Shown here piece by piece: positions 29,325 to 37,540 of a DNA stretch of 64,000 nt; position 1 is the first letter of the stretch; the number at the start of each line of letters is the position of its first letter. The notes under the pieces were generated by a model that saw only the letters and a program-made list of their open reading frames with translations, searched no databases and had not been told where the DNA came from. A program made the translations under genes and the position numbers. Source of the stretch: Bradyrhizobium sp. SZCCHNS1050 (GTDB lineage: Bacteria > Pseudomonadota > Alphaproteobacteria > Rhizobiales > Xanthobacteraceae); the NCBI RefSeq assembly GCF_032484785.1, contig NZ_JAUETR010000001.1, positions 248,001-312,000 of the forward strand, written 5' to 3'.

Positions 29325-29738
29325 TCAGCTCCGCCCGGCCTTGGCGAGCTCGACCTCGACGCGCAGCTCGATCTCGGAGAGGATCGCATCCAGTCCCGGG
29401 TCGCCGGAGGTCTGCTTCAGGTCGGCCGCGGCATCGCGAAGCCGCAGCGCCATCGCAGTGTCGAGCTTGCCGGACAGCAGCGTCAGCTTGAGATCATCGA
29501 GCACGTCGAGCGCGCGCTTGCCGCGCTGGACCGAGCGCTTGCGGCGCTCCGCCGGCTCCTCCTCGATGCCCTGCAGCGCCAGCAGCGCATCGATGTTCGC
29601 CGTCTGCTTCGGCGCGAGGGTCGCGCGCGTGTCCTGCGTGGTGCCGACGTCAGGCAGCTTGAAGCCGCTGGACGAGGTCTTCCGCGTGGAGCTGGTCGAC
29701 GAGCCCAGGGTCGTGCCGTTCGGTCCGTAGATGCGCAT
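29325..29738 (-). CDS. fliX: Flagellar assembly regulator FliX
   Basis: A 137-residue protein that couples basal-body assembly to the sigma-54 activator FlbD. The N-terminus begins MRIYGPNGTTLGSS, typical of FliX. The helical C-terminal half has LLALQGIEEEPAERRKRSVQ and RLRDAAADLKQTSGDPGLDA. The start was chosen at MRIYG; the frame is open 50 codons upstream. It is divergent from flgI, as in Caulobacter. A CtrA-type box lies 53 bases upstream. Confidence 0.93.
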   Translation of the reverse strand: MRIYGPNGTTLGSSTSSTRKTSSSGFKLPDVGTTQDTRATLAPKQTANIDALLALQGIEEEPAERRKRSVQRGKRALDVLDDLKLTLLSGKLDTAMALRLRDAAADLKQTSGDPGLDAILSEIELRVEVELAKAGRS

Positions 29739-29790
29739 CGATGGCTCCCGCAAGCTTCGCGTGTCGAGCGGGAGATTGGCTCCGCCGTGG

Positions 29791-29805
29791 TTAACGGTGC
29801 GTAAA
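29791..29805 (-). promoter_or_regulatory. CtrA-type box upstream of fliX
   Basis: The minus strand reads TTTA-N7-TTAA, extended by CCA, one mismatch from consensus. It lies 53 bases before the fliX start. Confidence 0.6.
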
Positions 29806-29921
29806 CGGCCCGGCAAATTCTGCCGGGGCGGCAGCTTCGTTCCCCCGGAGTAACCCTGGACCGCGACAAAGCTTCGAGTCGATTTCACACTCTTTCAATG
29901 AGTTAGCCCGGAGCATCGCTG

Positions 29922-29937
29922 TGGCACGGCCCTCGCA
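29922..29937 (+). promoter_or_regulatory. Sigma-54 promoter of the flgI operon
   Basis: TGGCACG-N4-TCGCA with correct -24/-12 spacing, 70 bases before flgI. It has the same TGGCACG and TCGC elements as the flgF promoter. Confidence 0.8.
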
Positions 29938-30007
29938 TAGTTAATGCCGATCATGCGGTCATGGGAGTGGCCGAGTGATCACTTGAAGAGTTCGAGGGGA
30001 GCATAGG

Positions 30008-31132
30008 ATGCGACGCGTCCGAACTACGCGCCTGTTTCAGGTCGCCTGCGCCGCGGTGCTGGCGCTGGCATCTACCATTATGTCTGCGAATGCGACCTCG
30101 CGGATCAAGGATCTCGCCAATATCGAGGGCGTGCGCCAGAACCAGCTGATCGGCTACGGCCTCGTGGTCGGCCTCAACGGCACCGGCGATACGCTGAACA
30201 ACATCCCGTTCACCAAGCAGTCGCTGCAGGCGATGCTCGAGCGCATGGGCGTCAACATCCGCGGCGCCACCATCCGCACCGGCAACGTCGCCGCTGTCAT
30301 GGTCACCGGAAACCTGCCGCCATTCGCCACGCAAGGCACGCGCATGGACGTGACGGTCTCCGCGCTCGGCGACGCCAAGAACCTGCAGGGCGGCACCCTG
30401 CTCGTCACCCCGCTGCTCGGCGCCGACGGCAACGTCTATGCGGTGGCGCAGGGCTCGCTCGCGATCTCCGGTTTCCAGGCCGAGGGCGAGGCCGCCAAGA
30501 TCGTGCGCGGCGTGCCGACGGTCGGCCGCATCGCCAACGGCGCCATCATCGAGCGCGAGATCGAGTTCGCGCTGAACCGGCTGCCGAACGTGCGGCTTGC
30601 GCTGCGCAACGCCGACTTCACCACCGCCAAGCGCATCGCGGCCGCGGTCAATGATTTCCTCGGCGTCAAGACTGCCGAGCCGATCGATCCGTCGACGGTG
30701 CAGCTGAGCATCCCGCCGGAGTTCAAGGGCAACGTCGTCGCCTTGCTGACCGAGATCGAGCAGTTGCAGGTCGACCCGGATCTCGCCGCCAAGATCGTCA
30801 TCGACGAGCGCTCCGGCATCATCGTGATGGGTCGCGACGTGCGTGTGGCGACCGTCGCCGTGGCCCAGGGCAACCTCACCGTCACGATCTCCGAAAGTCC
30901 GCAGGTCAGCCAGCCCAATCCGCTGTCGCGCGGCCGCACCGTGGTCACGCCGCGCACCAGCGTCGGCGTCACCGAGGAAGGCAAGAAGTTCGCGGTCGTC
31001 AGGGACGGCGTGTCATTGCAGCAACTGGTCGACGGCCTCAACGGCCTCGGCATCGGCCCCCGCGACCTGATCAGCATCCTGCAGGCCATCAAGGCGGCCG
31101 GCGCGATCGAAGCCGACATCGAGGTGATGTGA
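30008..31132 (+). CDS. flgI: Flagellar P-ring protein FlgI
   Basis: A 374-residue periplasmic P-ring subunit. A signal peptide (residues ~8-28, ending SANA) precedes the core motif RIKDLANIEGVRQNQLIGYG, then LVVGLNGTGDT and GGTLLVTPLLGADGNVYAVA. The C-terminus has VTVGVTEEG-type and LNGLGIGPRDLISILQAIKA segments. A strong GAGGGGAG ribosome site is present. Its stop overlaps the following rod-binding gene (TGATG). Confidence 0.98.
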   Translation: MRRVRTTRLFQVACAAVLALASTIMSANATSRIKDLANIEGVRQNQLIGYGLVVGLNGTGDTLNNIPFTKQSLQAMLERMGVNIRGATIRTGNVAAVMVTGNLPPFATQGTRMDVTVSALGDAKNLQGGTLLVTPLLGADGNVYAVAQGSLAISGFQAEGEAAKIVRGVPTVGRIANGAIIEREIEFALNRLPNVRLALRNADFTTAKRIAAAVNDFLGVKTAEPIDPSTVQLSIPPEFKGNVVALLTEIEQLQVDPDLAAKIVIDERSGIIVMGRDVRVATVAVAQGNLTVTISESPQVSQPNPLSRGRTVVTPRTSVGVTEEGKKFAVVRDGVSLQQLVDGLNGLGIGPRDLISILQAIKAAGAIEADIEVM

Positions 31133-31518
31133 TGGCGACGTCCTTCATCGACTCCTATCATGGCCGCGTCGCTCTCAGCATGCCGACGGCCGCGGCCGTC
31201 ACCGCGCCGCGCACCGATCTCGATCTCGCGGCGGCTCTGACCAAGGTCTCGCCCAAGGCACAGGCCAGGGCCAAGGCGACGGCAACCGACTTCGAAGCCA
31301 TGTTCCTCAACAGCATGTTCTCGCAGATGACCAGCGGCGTGAAGGGCGAAGGTCCGTTCGGCGACACGCCGGGCACCGGCGTCTGGCGCTCGATGCTGAC
31401 GGAGCAATATTCCAAGAACTTCGCCAAGGCCGGCGGCGTCGGCATCTCAAACGACGTCTTCCGCACTCTCATCCTGCAACAGGCCGGCAGCAGCTCCGGC
31501 GCCAACGGCAAAGCGTAG
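31132..31518 (+). CDS. flgJ: Flagellar rod-binding protein (FlgJ N-domain, CheL type)
   Basis: A 128-residue protein corresponding only to the rod-capping N-domain of FlgJ: ATDFEAMFLNSMFSQMTSGV, GTGVWRSMLTEQYSKNFAKA and GGVGISNDVFRTLILQQ. There is no muramidase domain, as usual in alphaproteobacteria, where it is called CheL or FlgJ. The ATG overlaps the flgI stop (TGATG); an in-frame GTG lies one codon earlier. Confidence 0.92.
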   Translation: MATSFIDSYHGRVALSMPTAAAVTAPRTDLDLAAALTKVSPKAQARAKATATDFEAMFLNSMFSQMTSGVKGEGPFGDTPGTGVWRSMLTEQYSKNFAKAGGVGISNDVFRTLILQQAGSSSGANGKA

Positions 31519-31574
31519 ATGTTCGCGTGACGAGCGCGTGGGCGGCAAACGCTCACGCCGAAGGGAGTTATGAA

Positions 31575-32060
31575 ATGACCGCACAGGGACAAGCGAAGAA
31601 GACGACCTACACGGCCGCCACCAGCGCCGCAGAGGCACGCGCGCTCGCCGACGAGATGGTGAGCGTCATGAGCGAGCTGATCGCGGTCATCGAGCAGGAG
31701 ACCGAACTGGTCCGCGCCGGCAAGCTGCGCGAAGGCATGGCGTTCGGCCCCAAGAAGACCGAGCTGTCCCGCCACTACGTCACGACCGTGGGCCGCCTCA
31801 AGGCGAGCCAGAATTTCATGAAGCAGACCGCGCCGGAGCTGCTCGCCACCCTGCATCGCCACCACGACACCTTTCGCGCCATGCTGCAGGTGAACCTGAC
31901 CGTGCTGGCGACGGCGCACGCGATCTCGGAAAAGATCGTGCGCGGCGTCAATGCCGAGGTTCAGCGCAAGAACATCCCCAGCACCTATACCGCCGGCGGC
32001 CGCCGCGCCGCCCCGGGCGCACGGCACCTCACCCCGCTCGCCGTCAGCCGAACGCTCTGA
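31575..32060 (+). CDS. FlgN-like flagellar export chaperone candidate
   Basis: A 161-residue, almost entirely helical protein (AEARALADEMVSVMSELIAV, LSRHYVTTVGRLKASQNFMK, LLATLHRHHDTFRAMLQVNL) with an early acidic-hydrophobic repeat (VIEQETELVRAGKL) like FlgN chaperones. It follows the flgI-flgJ pair by 56 bases with an AAGGGAG site. The inferred role is cytoplasmic chaperone of FlgK/FlgL; the family match is by pattern, not by a unique motif. Confidence 0.7.
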   Translation: MTAQGQAKKTTYTAATSAAEARALADEMVSVMSELIAVIEQETELVRAGKLREGMAFGPKKTELSRHYVTTVGRLKASQNFMKQTAPELLATLHRHHDTFRAMLQVNLTVLATAHAISEKIVRGVNAEVQRKNIPSTYTAGGRRAAPGARHLTPLAVSRTL

Positions 32061-32271
32061 GCCTCACCGCCAGCCCCCATCTGCATCGCAGCGCCGCGCC
32101 GCCTCGAGGGCCGCGCGGCCGCCGCCGTTTAACGCTCGGATAAGCTTAAAAGGCCGGCGCGAATCACAACGCGGTGTTCATCCTATTTCCTAACATAACG
32201 TTGATTGGTCATCGGCATAGTTGCAAGCGGGATGGGTTGGGAATTGACTCGATGGCCATGAGGAGGCTGCC

Positions 32272-32658
32272 ATGAGTTCCGATTTCAGCGTAAGACCGGT
32301 AGGGACGCCTGCGTCCGTTCCGATAATTCCGCCGTCGAGCCAGGCGGTGGTGAGCGCTGTTCCGACGGACCTTCCTCCCAGCCAGACCGTGACCGCGGCC
32401 GAGCCCGGCGTCCCCGTGCGCAACGACATCCCGGTCAACATCGCAAACGATCTGTCCGTGTCACGCCAAGCCTATTACGATCGCGCCGCTGCCGCTCTGG
32501 TGTTCCAGGTGGTCAACCGCAAGACCGACCAGGTCGTGACCCAATATCCAGATGAGGCCGTGCTGCGCCGCCGGGCCTACTTCAACACGCTCGACCTGCA
32601 GAAGGATATGCAGAGGGCGGACGTGCCGCGCGTCGTGGCGACCGATCGCACTGCCTGA
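32272..32658 (+). CDS. FlaG-like flagellar protein candidate
   Basis: A 128-residue protein. A disordered Pro/Ser/Val-rich N-terminal half (~1-65) is followed by a small domain AAALVFQVVNRKTDQVVTQY and PDEAVLRRRAYF. That resembles FlaG (lysine/valine strand, then a Q-x-P-D-E-x-hydrophobic turn). FlaG proteins affect filament length. A strong GAGGAGG site is present. The 211 bases upstream hold only a weak CtrA-like TTAA-N7-ATAA at 32129-32143. Confidence 0.6.
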   Translation: MSSDFSVRPVGTPASVPIIPPSSQAVVSAVPTDLPPSQTVTAAEPGVPVRNDIPVNIANDLSVSRQAYYDRAAAALVFQVVNRKTDQVVTQYPDEAVLRRRAYFNTLDLQKDMQRADVPRVVATDRTA

Positions 32659-32696
32659 GCCCCCGCGGAACCGGGCCGCTTCATTCCGCCGCCCGC

Positions 32697-32718
32697 ACGC
32701 CGCCCCACCGGGCGGCGT
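32697..32718 (+). terminator. Stem-loop after the FlaG-like gene
   Basis: A perfect 9-bp stem (ACGCCGCCC / GGGCGGCGT) with a 4-base loop, no T-tract. It lies between the convergent FlaG-like gene and the small gene at 32749. Confidence 0.45.
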
Positions 32719-32748
32719 TGCCGTATCGAGCCCCGCAGCTTTGGCGGA

Positions 32749-33033
32749 TCAACGGCTCCGTATCGCGTAGGCGGTGTCGAGATAGGTCTGGCCCGAGGCG
32801 GCGTCGGTGACCACGTTCTTGATCTGGGCCTTGGCGTTGCCGGCCGGCGTGAACTTCGTATCGCCGATCCTGAACGCATGAGACCGGGAACGACTTCCCG
32901 TTGGCATGTCTTCCGCTCCAGCCGCCCCGATATAGAGCGTCGGATAGACGGCCACGTATCTGCTGTTGCTTCGCGCCGTACTGCGCAGGTTCGACTTGTA
33001 GGACGCAGACAGGATGCTGGCGATATCGGTCAC
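32749..33033 (-). CDS. Small hypothetical protein downstream of flaF
   Basis: A 94-residue protein starting with GTG preceded by GGGAGG. The N-terminus (MTDIASILSASYKSNLRSTA) is flagellar-export-like in composition, with no cleavable signal. The second half FRIGDTKFTPAGNAKAQIKN and TDAASGQTYLDTAYAI is beta-strand-like. It resembles, from memory and unconfirmed, small Bradyrhizobium proteins found near flagellins, but appears shortened in the middle. It lies 31 bases downstream of flaF on the same strand. Confidence 0.5.
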   Translation of the reverse strand: MTDIASILSASYKSNLRSTARSNSRYVAVYPTLYIGAAGAEDMPTGSRSRSHAFRIGDTKFTPAGNAKAQIKNVVTDAASGQTYLDTAYAIRSR

Positions 33034-33064
33034 GACGACGCGCCTCCCGCCCTGCCCCCGACGG

Positions 33065-33430
33065 TCAGCTCCGCCCGGACAACCCCGCGGCGATGTGGCA
33101 GTTGATGTCGATCAGCGACTTGAGCTTCGCCGGATCCGGGTCCATCTGCATCTCGATCGTCTGCTTCATCACGAACACGCCGATATTTGCTATGTTCTGG
33201 CGGATGTCGAGCGGATTCGGATTGTCGTCCGCCTCCATCGCGCTCATGAAGATCGTCCACAAGCGACGATTGAAGAGAAGAGCCTTGTACATGTTGCGAT
33301 CAGGGCCGTTCCAATTGGCCTGGACTTCCTGCAGCTGCCGTGCCGCTTTCAACAGAGCCTGAGCTTCGATCTCCCGTGGTGATGCCGTCGTCTGCGACGT
33401 GCGGGCATAGGCTTGAGCGGCATATGACAT
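33065..33430 (-). CDS. flaF: Flagellar biosynthesis regulator FlaF
   Basis: A 121-residue protein with the FlaF signature: N-terminal AAQAYARTSQTTASPREIEA, then RRLWTIFMSAMEADDNPNPL and the C-terminal helix FVMKQTIEMQMDPDP. In Caulobacter and Brucella FlaF promotes flagellin translation or secretion, opposing FlbT. It starts at ATG (an upstream TTG is in frame). It lies 371 bases from the first flagellin with its own AT-rich upstream region. Confidence 0.95.
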   Translation of the reverse strand: MSYAAQAYARTSQTTASPREIEAQALLKAARQLQEVQANWNGPDRNMYKALLFNRRLWTIFMSAMEADDNPNPLDIRQNIANIGVFVMKQTIEMQMDPDPAKLKSLIDINCHIAAGLSGRS

Positions 33431-33500
33431 CAACTACTCCGGACTGACGCAGGGACACGACCAAACTGCTCAGGTTTTGTACTTTGTGTGCCTTTAAAAT

Positions 33501-33520
33501 ATGGTTAGCGGCCGTTAGCG
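33501..33520 (-). promoter_or_regulatory. CtrA-like repeat upstream of flaF
   Basis: The minus strand carries CTAA-N6-CTAACCAT followed by an AT-rich stretch, about 70 bases before flaF. It has one base less spacing than the standard box, so the assignment is weak. The rest of 33431-33801 holds the hairpin at 33746-33770 and no gene. Confidence 0.35.
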
Positions 33521-33745
33521 GAATTTGTTTCGTAGCGTCACGGAGCACCACAAATCGCTTTGTTTGGTGCACCTCTTAATTTCTTGCGAACGCGGTGATT
33601 CAAAATGTCCGGACGAAGCTCGTACGTTGTTCATCCCGCCCGGGCGGCGCGAACTACACGAACAACGGCGTTCTCACAGAGCTGACTCACTGCCCCGACA
33701 TCGAACGAAGACCAGTGCCGGCACGCTCGGCATAGCCTAACGCAG

Positions 33746-33770
33746 AAGCGGCGGGCATGGCCCGCCGCTT
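33746..33770 (-). terminator. Hairpin after flagellin 1
   Basis: A perfect 11-bp stem (AAGCGGCGGGC / GCCCGCCGCTT) with a 3-base loop, 31 bases beyond the flagellin stop. The stem ends in TT, but no longer T-tract follows. Confidence 0.6.
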
Positions 33771-33801
33771 CGATGAGATGTTATTCCGGTACGTTCGCGC
33801 G

Positions 33802-35373
33802 TCAGCGCAGGAGCTGCAGCACGCTCGCCTGCGACTGATTGGCCAGCGCGAGCGCGGAGACCGCGATCGACTGACGGGTCGACAGCGCCTGGCTGTTGGC
33901 AGCCTCTTCGTTGGTGTCGGCCAAGGTCAAGTTCGACGAGCCGGTCTGCAGCACGTTGATCAGGTTCTTGTTGAAGTCCTGACGGATCTGCACGATCGAG
34001 AGGTTCGAACCGAGCGACGACGCTTCAGAGCGGATCGCGGTCGATGCACTGTTCAAGGTCGTGAGCACCTTGTTGGCCGAGTTGCTGTCGAGGAAGTCGC
34101 TTCCGACCACCAGCGCCGACAGGCCGAGACCGGTGCTGTTGAAGGTCACGCCGGTGATGTTCAGCGTGGACCGTCCGGTCTCGTTGAACACCAACTTGAG
34201 CGTGTCGCCGTTGAGCAGGTTGATGCCGTTGAACGAGGCGTCTTGCGCCGTGGTGTTGATCTGCGCCAGGACGTTGTTGTACTGCGCGATCAGGCCGGCA
34301 CGCGTCGTCTGAGAGTTGGTGTCGGCCACCGGGGTCGAGGCCGTCACGCCGTTGAAGGCCATGCTGGCCGCGGTCGAAGAGCCGGCGACCGCGCCGATCG
34401 TCGACGATGCCGCTTCGTTGGTGGTGAGGATCGTAAGCTGGCCCGTCGTGCTCAGGCTGGCCTGCAGGTTGTTGGCCGCGAGCGCCGTATTGAGCTGTGC
34501 CAGCGTCGAGATCTGCGAAGCACCTGTGCCGAACGTTATGTTCGTTGCGATGCCGCCCCCTGTCGAGGCAATTGTCAGCGTCTGTCCTGTCAAGGCTGGC
34601 GGATTTCGTGTGGTCGTGCCGGCGGTCAATCCGAGCTTGGCCAGGGCCGTGCCCGATACTGTCAGATCCTGCGCCGTGCCTGTCGCCAGCTGGATCTTGC
34701 CCGCTGCCACCGTGGACGGCGTTGCGGTGGCTCCGGTCACCGAATCGATGGCAGCCAGGAGGTTGCTGACGGTGTCGCCGACGCCGATATTGGTACCGGC
34801 CGAGACCGAGCCGGCCACGAAGGTGAACACGACACCGTTGACCACGAGCGTATCGCCGGTGGTGACGCTGCTCGCCAGGTCGTTCGAGGTCGAGCTCGCC
34901 GTACCCGACAGCCTGGTGGATCCGGTGATCGCAACGGCCGAGCTGAGGTTGTCGTTGTTGACCGTGCTGCCGGTCACGAAATTGTTTGAGGAGCTGCCGA
35001 GCAGGTTGTTCGCCGTCGCCCCTGAGATGACCGCGGAGGTCACGCTCGACTTGGTGGTGTATCCCGTCGGCGCCTGAAGCACCTGGCTTGCGATCGATTT
35101 GGCGCTGTCGACAAGCTTCTGAAGTGAGGTGAGACCGGTATTCGCAGCCTGGAGAACCTGGACACCGTTGCCGATGCTGTCGAGCAGATTCGCAATGTCG
35201 CTCGCGCGGTTGTTGAGCGATTGCGAGGTGAAGAATTCGGTGGGGTTATCGAGCGCCGTGTTGACCTTGTTGCCGGTGGCCAGGTTGTTTTGAGTCGTGG
35301 CCAGCAGCGATGCGGTGTTTTGCAGCGCCAGCAGGTTTTGGCGAACCGAAGCCGAGAGAACGATACCGGACAT
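33802..35373 (-). CDS. fliC: Flagellin 1 (DUF1522-type)
   Basis: A 523-residue filament subunit. The conserved N-terminal D0/D1 (MSGIVLSASVRQNLLALQNT, later LDNPTEFFTSQSLNNRASDI) and C-terminal D1/D0 (IRQDFNKNLINVLQTGSSNL, SIAVSALALANQSQASVLQL) flank a variable, Ser/Thr/Ala-rich centre. The centre includes a module ~150-260 with TRLSGTAS and GDTLVVNGVVFTF. It is distinct from flagellins 2 and 3, which resemble each other more. It has its own upstream CtrA box and a GGAAGG ribosome site. Confidence 0.96.
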   Translation of the reverse strand: MSGIVLSASVRQNLLALQNTASLLATTQNNLATGNKVNTALDNPTEFFTSQSLNNRASDIANLLDSIGNGVQVLQAANTGLTSLQKLVDSAKSIASQVLQAPTGYTTKSSVTSAVISGATANNLLGSSSNNFVTGSTVNNDNLSSAVAITGSTRLSGTASSTSNDLASSVTTGDTLVVNGVVFTFVAGSVSAGTNIGVGDTVSNLLAAIDSVTGATATPSTVAAGKIQLATGTAQDLTVSGTALAKLGLTAGTTTRNPPALTGQTLTIASTGGGIATNITFGTGASQISTLAQLNTALAANNLQASLSTTGQLTILTTNEAASSTIGAVAGSSTAASMAFNGVTASTPVADTNSQTTRAGLIAQYNNVLAQINTTAQDASFNGINLLNGDTLKLVFNETGRSTLNITGVTFNSTGLGLSALVVGSDFLDSNSANKVLTTLNSASTAIRSEASSLGSNLSIVQIRQDFNKNLINVLQTGSSNLTLADTNEEAANSQALSTRQSIAVSALALANQSQASVLQLLR

Positions 35374-35435
35374 GTGTGTGAAACCTTCCTAGTTATTCAC
35401 CAGGGGGTTCTAGTCCACCCACTTTTAAAACATGG

Positions 35436-35450
35436 TTAATGGCACTTTAA
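35436..35450 (-). promoter_or_regulatory. CtrA-type box upstream of flagellin 1
   Basis: A perfect TTAA-N7-TTAA, extended to TTAACCAT on the minus strand, 62 bases before the flagellin 1 start. Confidence 0.65.
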
Positions 35451-35540
35451 ATTTCTTGCTTAACGACTGGTTGCGATCCTTGGCTCCACTCGCGTCCGGT
35501 TCCAGACCAGTATTGATACGGGCCGGACGGCCAAACCAGG

Positions 35541-35573
35541 CGAAAAAAAAGCGGCGGGGTTTCCCCCGCCGCC
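35541..35573 (-). terminator. Intrinsic terminator of flagellin 2
   Basis: On the minus strand a GC-rich stem (GGCGGCGGGG / CCCCGCCGC) with a GAAA-type loop runs into eight T residues. It lies 28 bases after the stop. Confidence 0.92.
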
Positions 35574-35601
35574 TTGGTCGTCGAGATGCGATGCTTGTGG
35601 A

Positions 35602-37152
35602 TCAGCGCAGCAGCTGCAGCACGCTCGCCTGCGACTGGTTGGCGAGCGACAGCGCGGACACCGCGATCGACTGACGGGTCGACAGCGCCTGGCTGTTGGC
35701 CGCTTCCTCGTTGGTGTCGGCCAGCGTCAGGTTCGACGAGCCGGTCTGCAGCACGTTGATCAGGTTCTTGTTGAAGTCCTGACGGATCTGCACCACCGAC
35801 AGGTTCGAACCCAGCGTGGAGGCTTCCGACCGCAGCGTCGAGCTCGCCGAGTTCAACAGGGTGATCACCTTGTTCGCCGAGTTGTTGTCGAGGAAGTCGG
35901 TGCCCGAGGTGAGGTTCGACAGGCCAAGACCGCCAGTGTTGAAGGTCACACCGGTGATCGAGAGCGTCGACTTGCCGTTCTCGTTGAAGGTCAGCTTCAG
36001 CGTATCGCCGTTCAGCAGGTTGACACCGTTGAACGAGGCGTCGGCCGCGGTCGTGTTGATCTGCGCCAGCACGTTGTTGTACTGCGAGACCAGGCTCGCG
36101 CGCTGCGTCTGCGCGGTCGCATCCGCCACCGGCGCCGCCGCCGTCAGACCGTTGAAGGCCTGGCTGGATGCAGCCGACGTACCGCCGATCGCACCGATCG
36201 TGGCCGAAGCCGCGTCGTTGGTCGTGGTGATCGAGATCTTGCCGGTGGACGAGTCGACCGTGGCCTGCAGGTTGTTGGCTGCGAGCTTCGCGTTGAGATC
36301 GTTCAGCGACTTGACCTGTCCTGTCCCTAGACCGAACGTGATGCTTGTCGCCGTGCCACCTCCTGTGGCGCCGACCGTCAAGGTCTGACCTGACAAGCCG
36401 TCGCCGACAGCAGTCAGCCCGAGCTTGCCCAAGGTGCCGGTGCTGCCCGAGAGCGTCAATCCCGCCGCCGGCGGCGTCAGGGTGATCGCACCCGCGGTGA
36501 TCGACGCGGTCACGCCGGTCTGGGTCTGGATCGCCGACAGCAGGTTGCTGACGCTGTCGCCGATGCCGATGTTGGTGCCCGTCGAGGACGTGCCGGTGAT
36601 GAAGGTGAAGGTGGTGCCGTTGACGACCAGCGTCTCACCGGAGGTGATGCCGGAGGCGAGGTTGTTCGACGCGGTGCCCGCCGTGCCCGACAGCTTGGTC
36701 GAGCCGGTGATCGCCACCGCGCTCGAGGTATTGTCGTTGTTCACGACCGAGCCGGTCACAGCTGTCGAGCTGGAGCCGAGCAGGTCGGTGGCGGTCGCCC
36801 CGGTCAGAGCCGCCGAGGTCACGCTGGACTTGGTCGAGTAGCCCACGGAGCTCTGCAGCACCTGGTTGGCGATCGACTTGGCGCTGTCGACGAGCTTCTG
36901 CAACGAGGTGATGCCGGTGTTGGCGGCCTGCAGCACCTGCACGCCGTTGCCGATACCGTCGAGCAGATTGGAGATGTCGGAAGCGCGGTTGTCGAGACCC
37001 TGGGCGGTGAAGAAGTTGGTCGGATTGTCGAGCGCCGAGTTGACCTTCTTGCCCGTGGAGAGATTGTTCTGGGTGGTGGCGAGGAGCTGAGCCGTCGACT
37101 GAAGCGAGAGCAGATTCTGACGCACCGACGCCGAGAGAACAATACCTGACAT
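35602..37152 (-). CDS. fliC: Flagellin 2 (DUF1522-type)
   Basis: A 516-residue filament subunit. The N-terminal helical core (MSGIVLSASVRQNLLSLQST) and C-terminal core (VQIRQDFNKNLINVLQTGSS) flank a variable centre with the module TKLSGTAG, GETLVVNGTTFTFITG, GTNIGIGDSVSNLLSAIQTQ at ~147-245. An ATG two codons earlier is in frame, but AGAAGG lies 8 bases from the ATG chosen and only 2 from the other. It is nearly identical to flagellin 3. It has its own terminator and leader hairpin. Confidence 0.96.
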   Translation of the reverse strand: MSGIVLSASVRQNLLSLQSTAQLLATTQNNLSTGKKVNSALDNPTNFFTAQGLDNRASDISNLLDGIGNGVQVLQAANTGITSLQKLVDSAKSIANQVLQSSVGYSTKSSVTSAALTGATATDLLGSSSTAVTGSVVNNDNTSSAVAITGSTKLSGTAGTASNNLASGITSGETLVVNGTTFTFITGTSSTGTNIGIGDSVSNLLSAIQTQTGVTASITAGAITLTPPAAGLTLSGSTGTLGKLGLTAVGDGLSGQTLTVGATGGGTATSITFGLGTGQVKSLNDLNAKLAANNLQATVDSSTGKISITTTNDAASATIGAIGGTSAASSQAFNGLTAAAPVADATAQTQRASLVSQYNNVLAQINTTAADASFNGVNLLNGDTLKLTFNENGKSTLSITGVTFNTGGLGLSNLTSGTDFLDNNSANKVITLLNSASSTLRSEASTLGSNLSVVQIRQDFNKNLINVLQTGSSNLTLADTNEEAANSQALSTRQSIAVSALSLANQSQASVLQLLR

Positions 37153-37185
37153 TTTCATACCCTTCTGGTGTGAAACAAACGGCCC

Positions 37186-37200
37186 GATCCATTCAGGATC
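37186..37200 (-). promoter_or_regulatory. Leader hairpin of flagellin 2 mRNA
   Basis: GATCC-N5-GGATC, 34 bases before the start codon, followed on the minus strand by TTTCACACCAGAAGGGTATG, which flagellin 3 shares. It is a candidate FlbT target; that role is inferred from Caulobacter. Confidence 0.5.
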
Positions 37201-37246
37201 AAGGCGAAGCCCGTCGGTGACTGCACCACCGGGCGACGGGCGTTAA

Positions 37247-37270
37247 GGTAAATGCGAGCGGCTAACAAAC
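37247..37270 (-). promoter_or_regulatory. Shared promoter-region element of flagellins 2 and 3 (copy 1)
   Basis: A 24-base block ending GGCTAACAAAC on the plus strand matches 39786-39809 at 20 of 24 positions. Both copies end exactly 118 bases from their start codon. It does not fit sigma-54, and only loosely fits CtrA (TTAG-N7-CATT on the minus strand). The rest of 37159-37540 holds the flbT promoter box and the leader hairpin. Confidence 0.5.
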
Positions 37271-37385
37271 AGTGAAGTCACGACCGCTCGCGGTCCCCGA
37301 TGCGTGGCATCGGCACGGCCGCGCATCGGCGATTCGCCGCGGATCACCTTGAAAACACCGTATATTCGCCAGGCGGGCGCGGCCG

Positions 37386-37400
37386 TTTACCGTCCGTTAA
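37386..37400 (+). promoter_or_regulatory. CtrA-type box upstream of flbT
   Basis: TTTA-N7-TTAA, extended to TTAACCAT, one mismatch from consensus. It lies 140 bases before flbT. Confidence 0.6.
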
Positions 37401-37540
37401 CCATGATCGGAAAGGATTGCTGCGCACCGACCGATCGAGCGCGCAGACTCCCCGCGCGATCTAGACTGGCAGCTGGACCCGTCATCGGCCTCGACGCAGC
37501 AGGTTCGGCGCCACGCCGATTGCGGCAACGGAGAATGAGA

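Noticed and set aside
37303..37345. Possible sigma-54 promoter before flbT
   Set aside because: GGCACGGCCG is present but the downstream GC is one base off the required -12 spacing.
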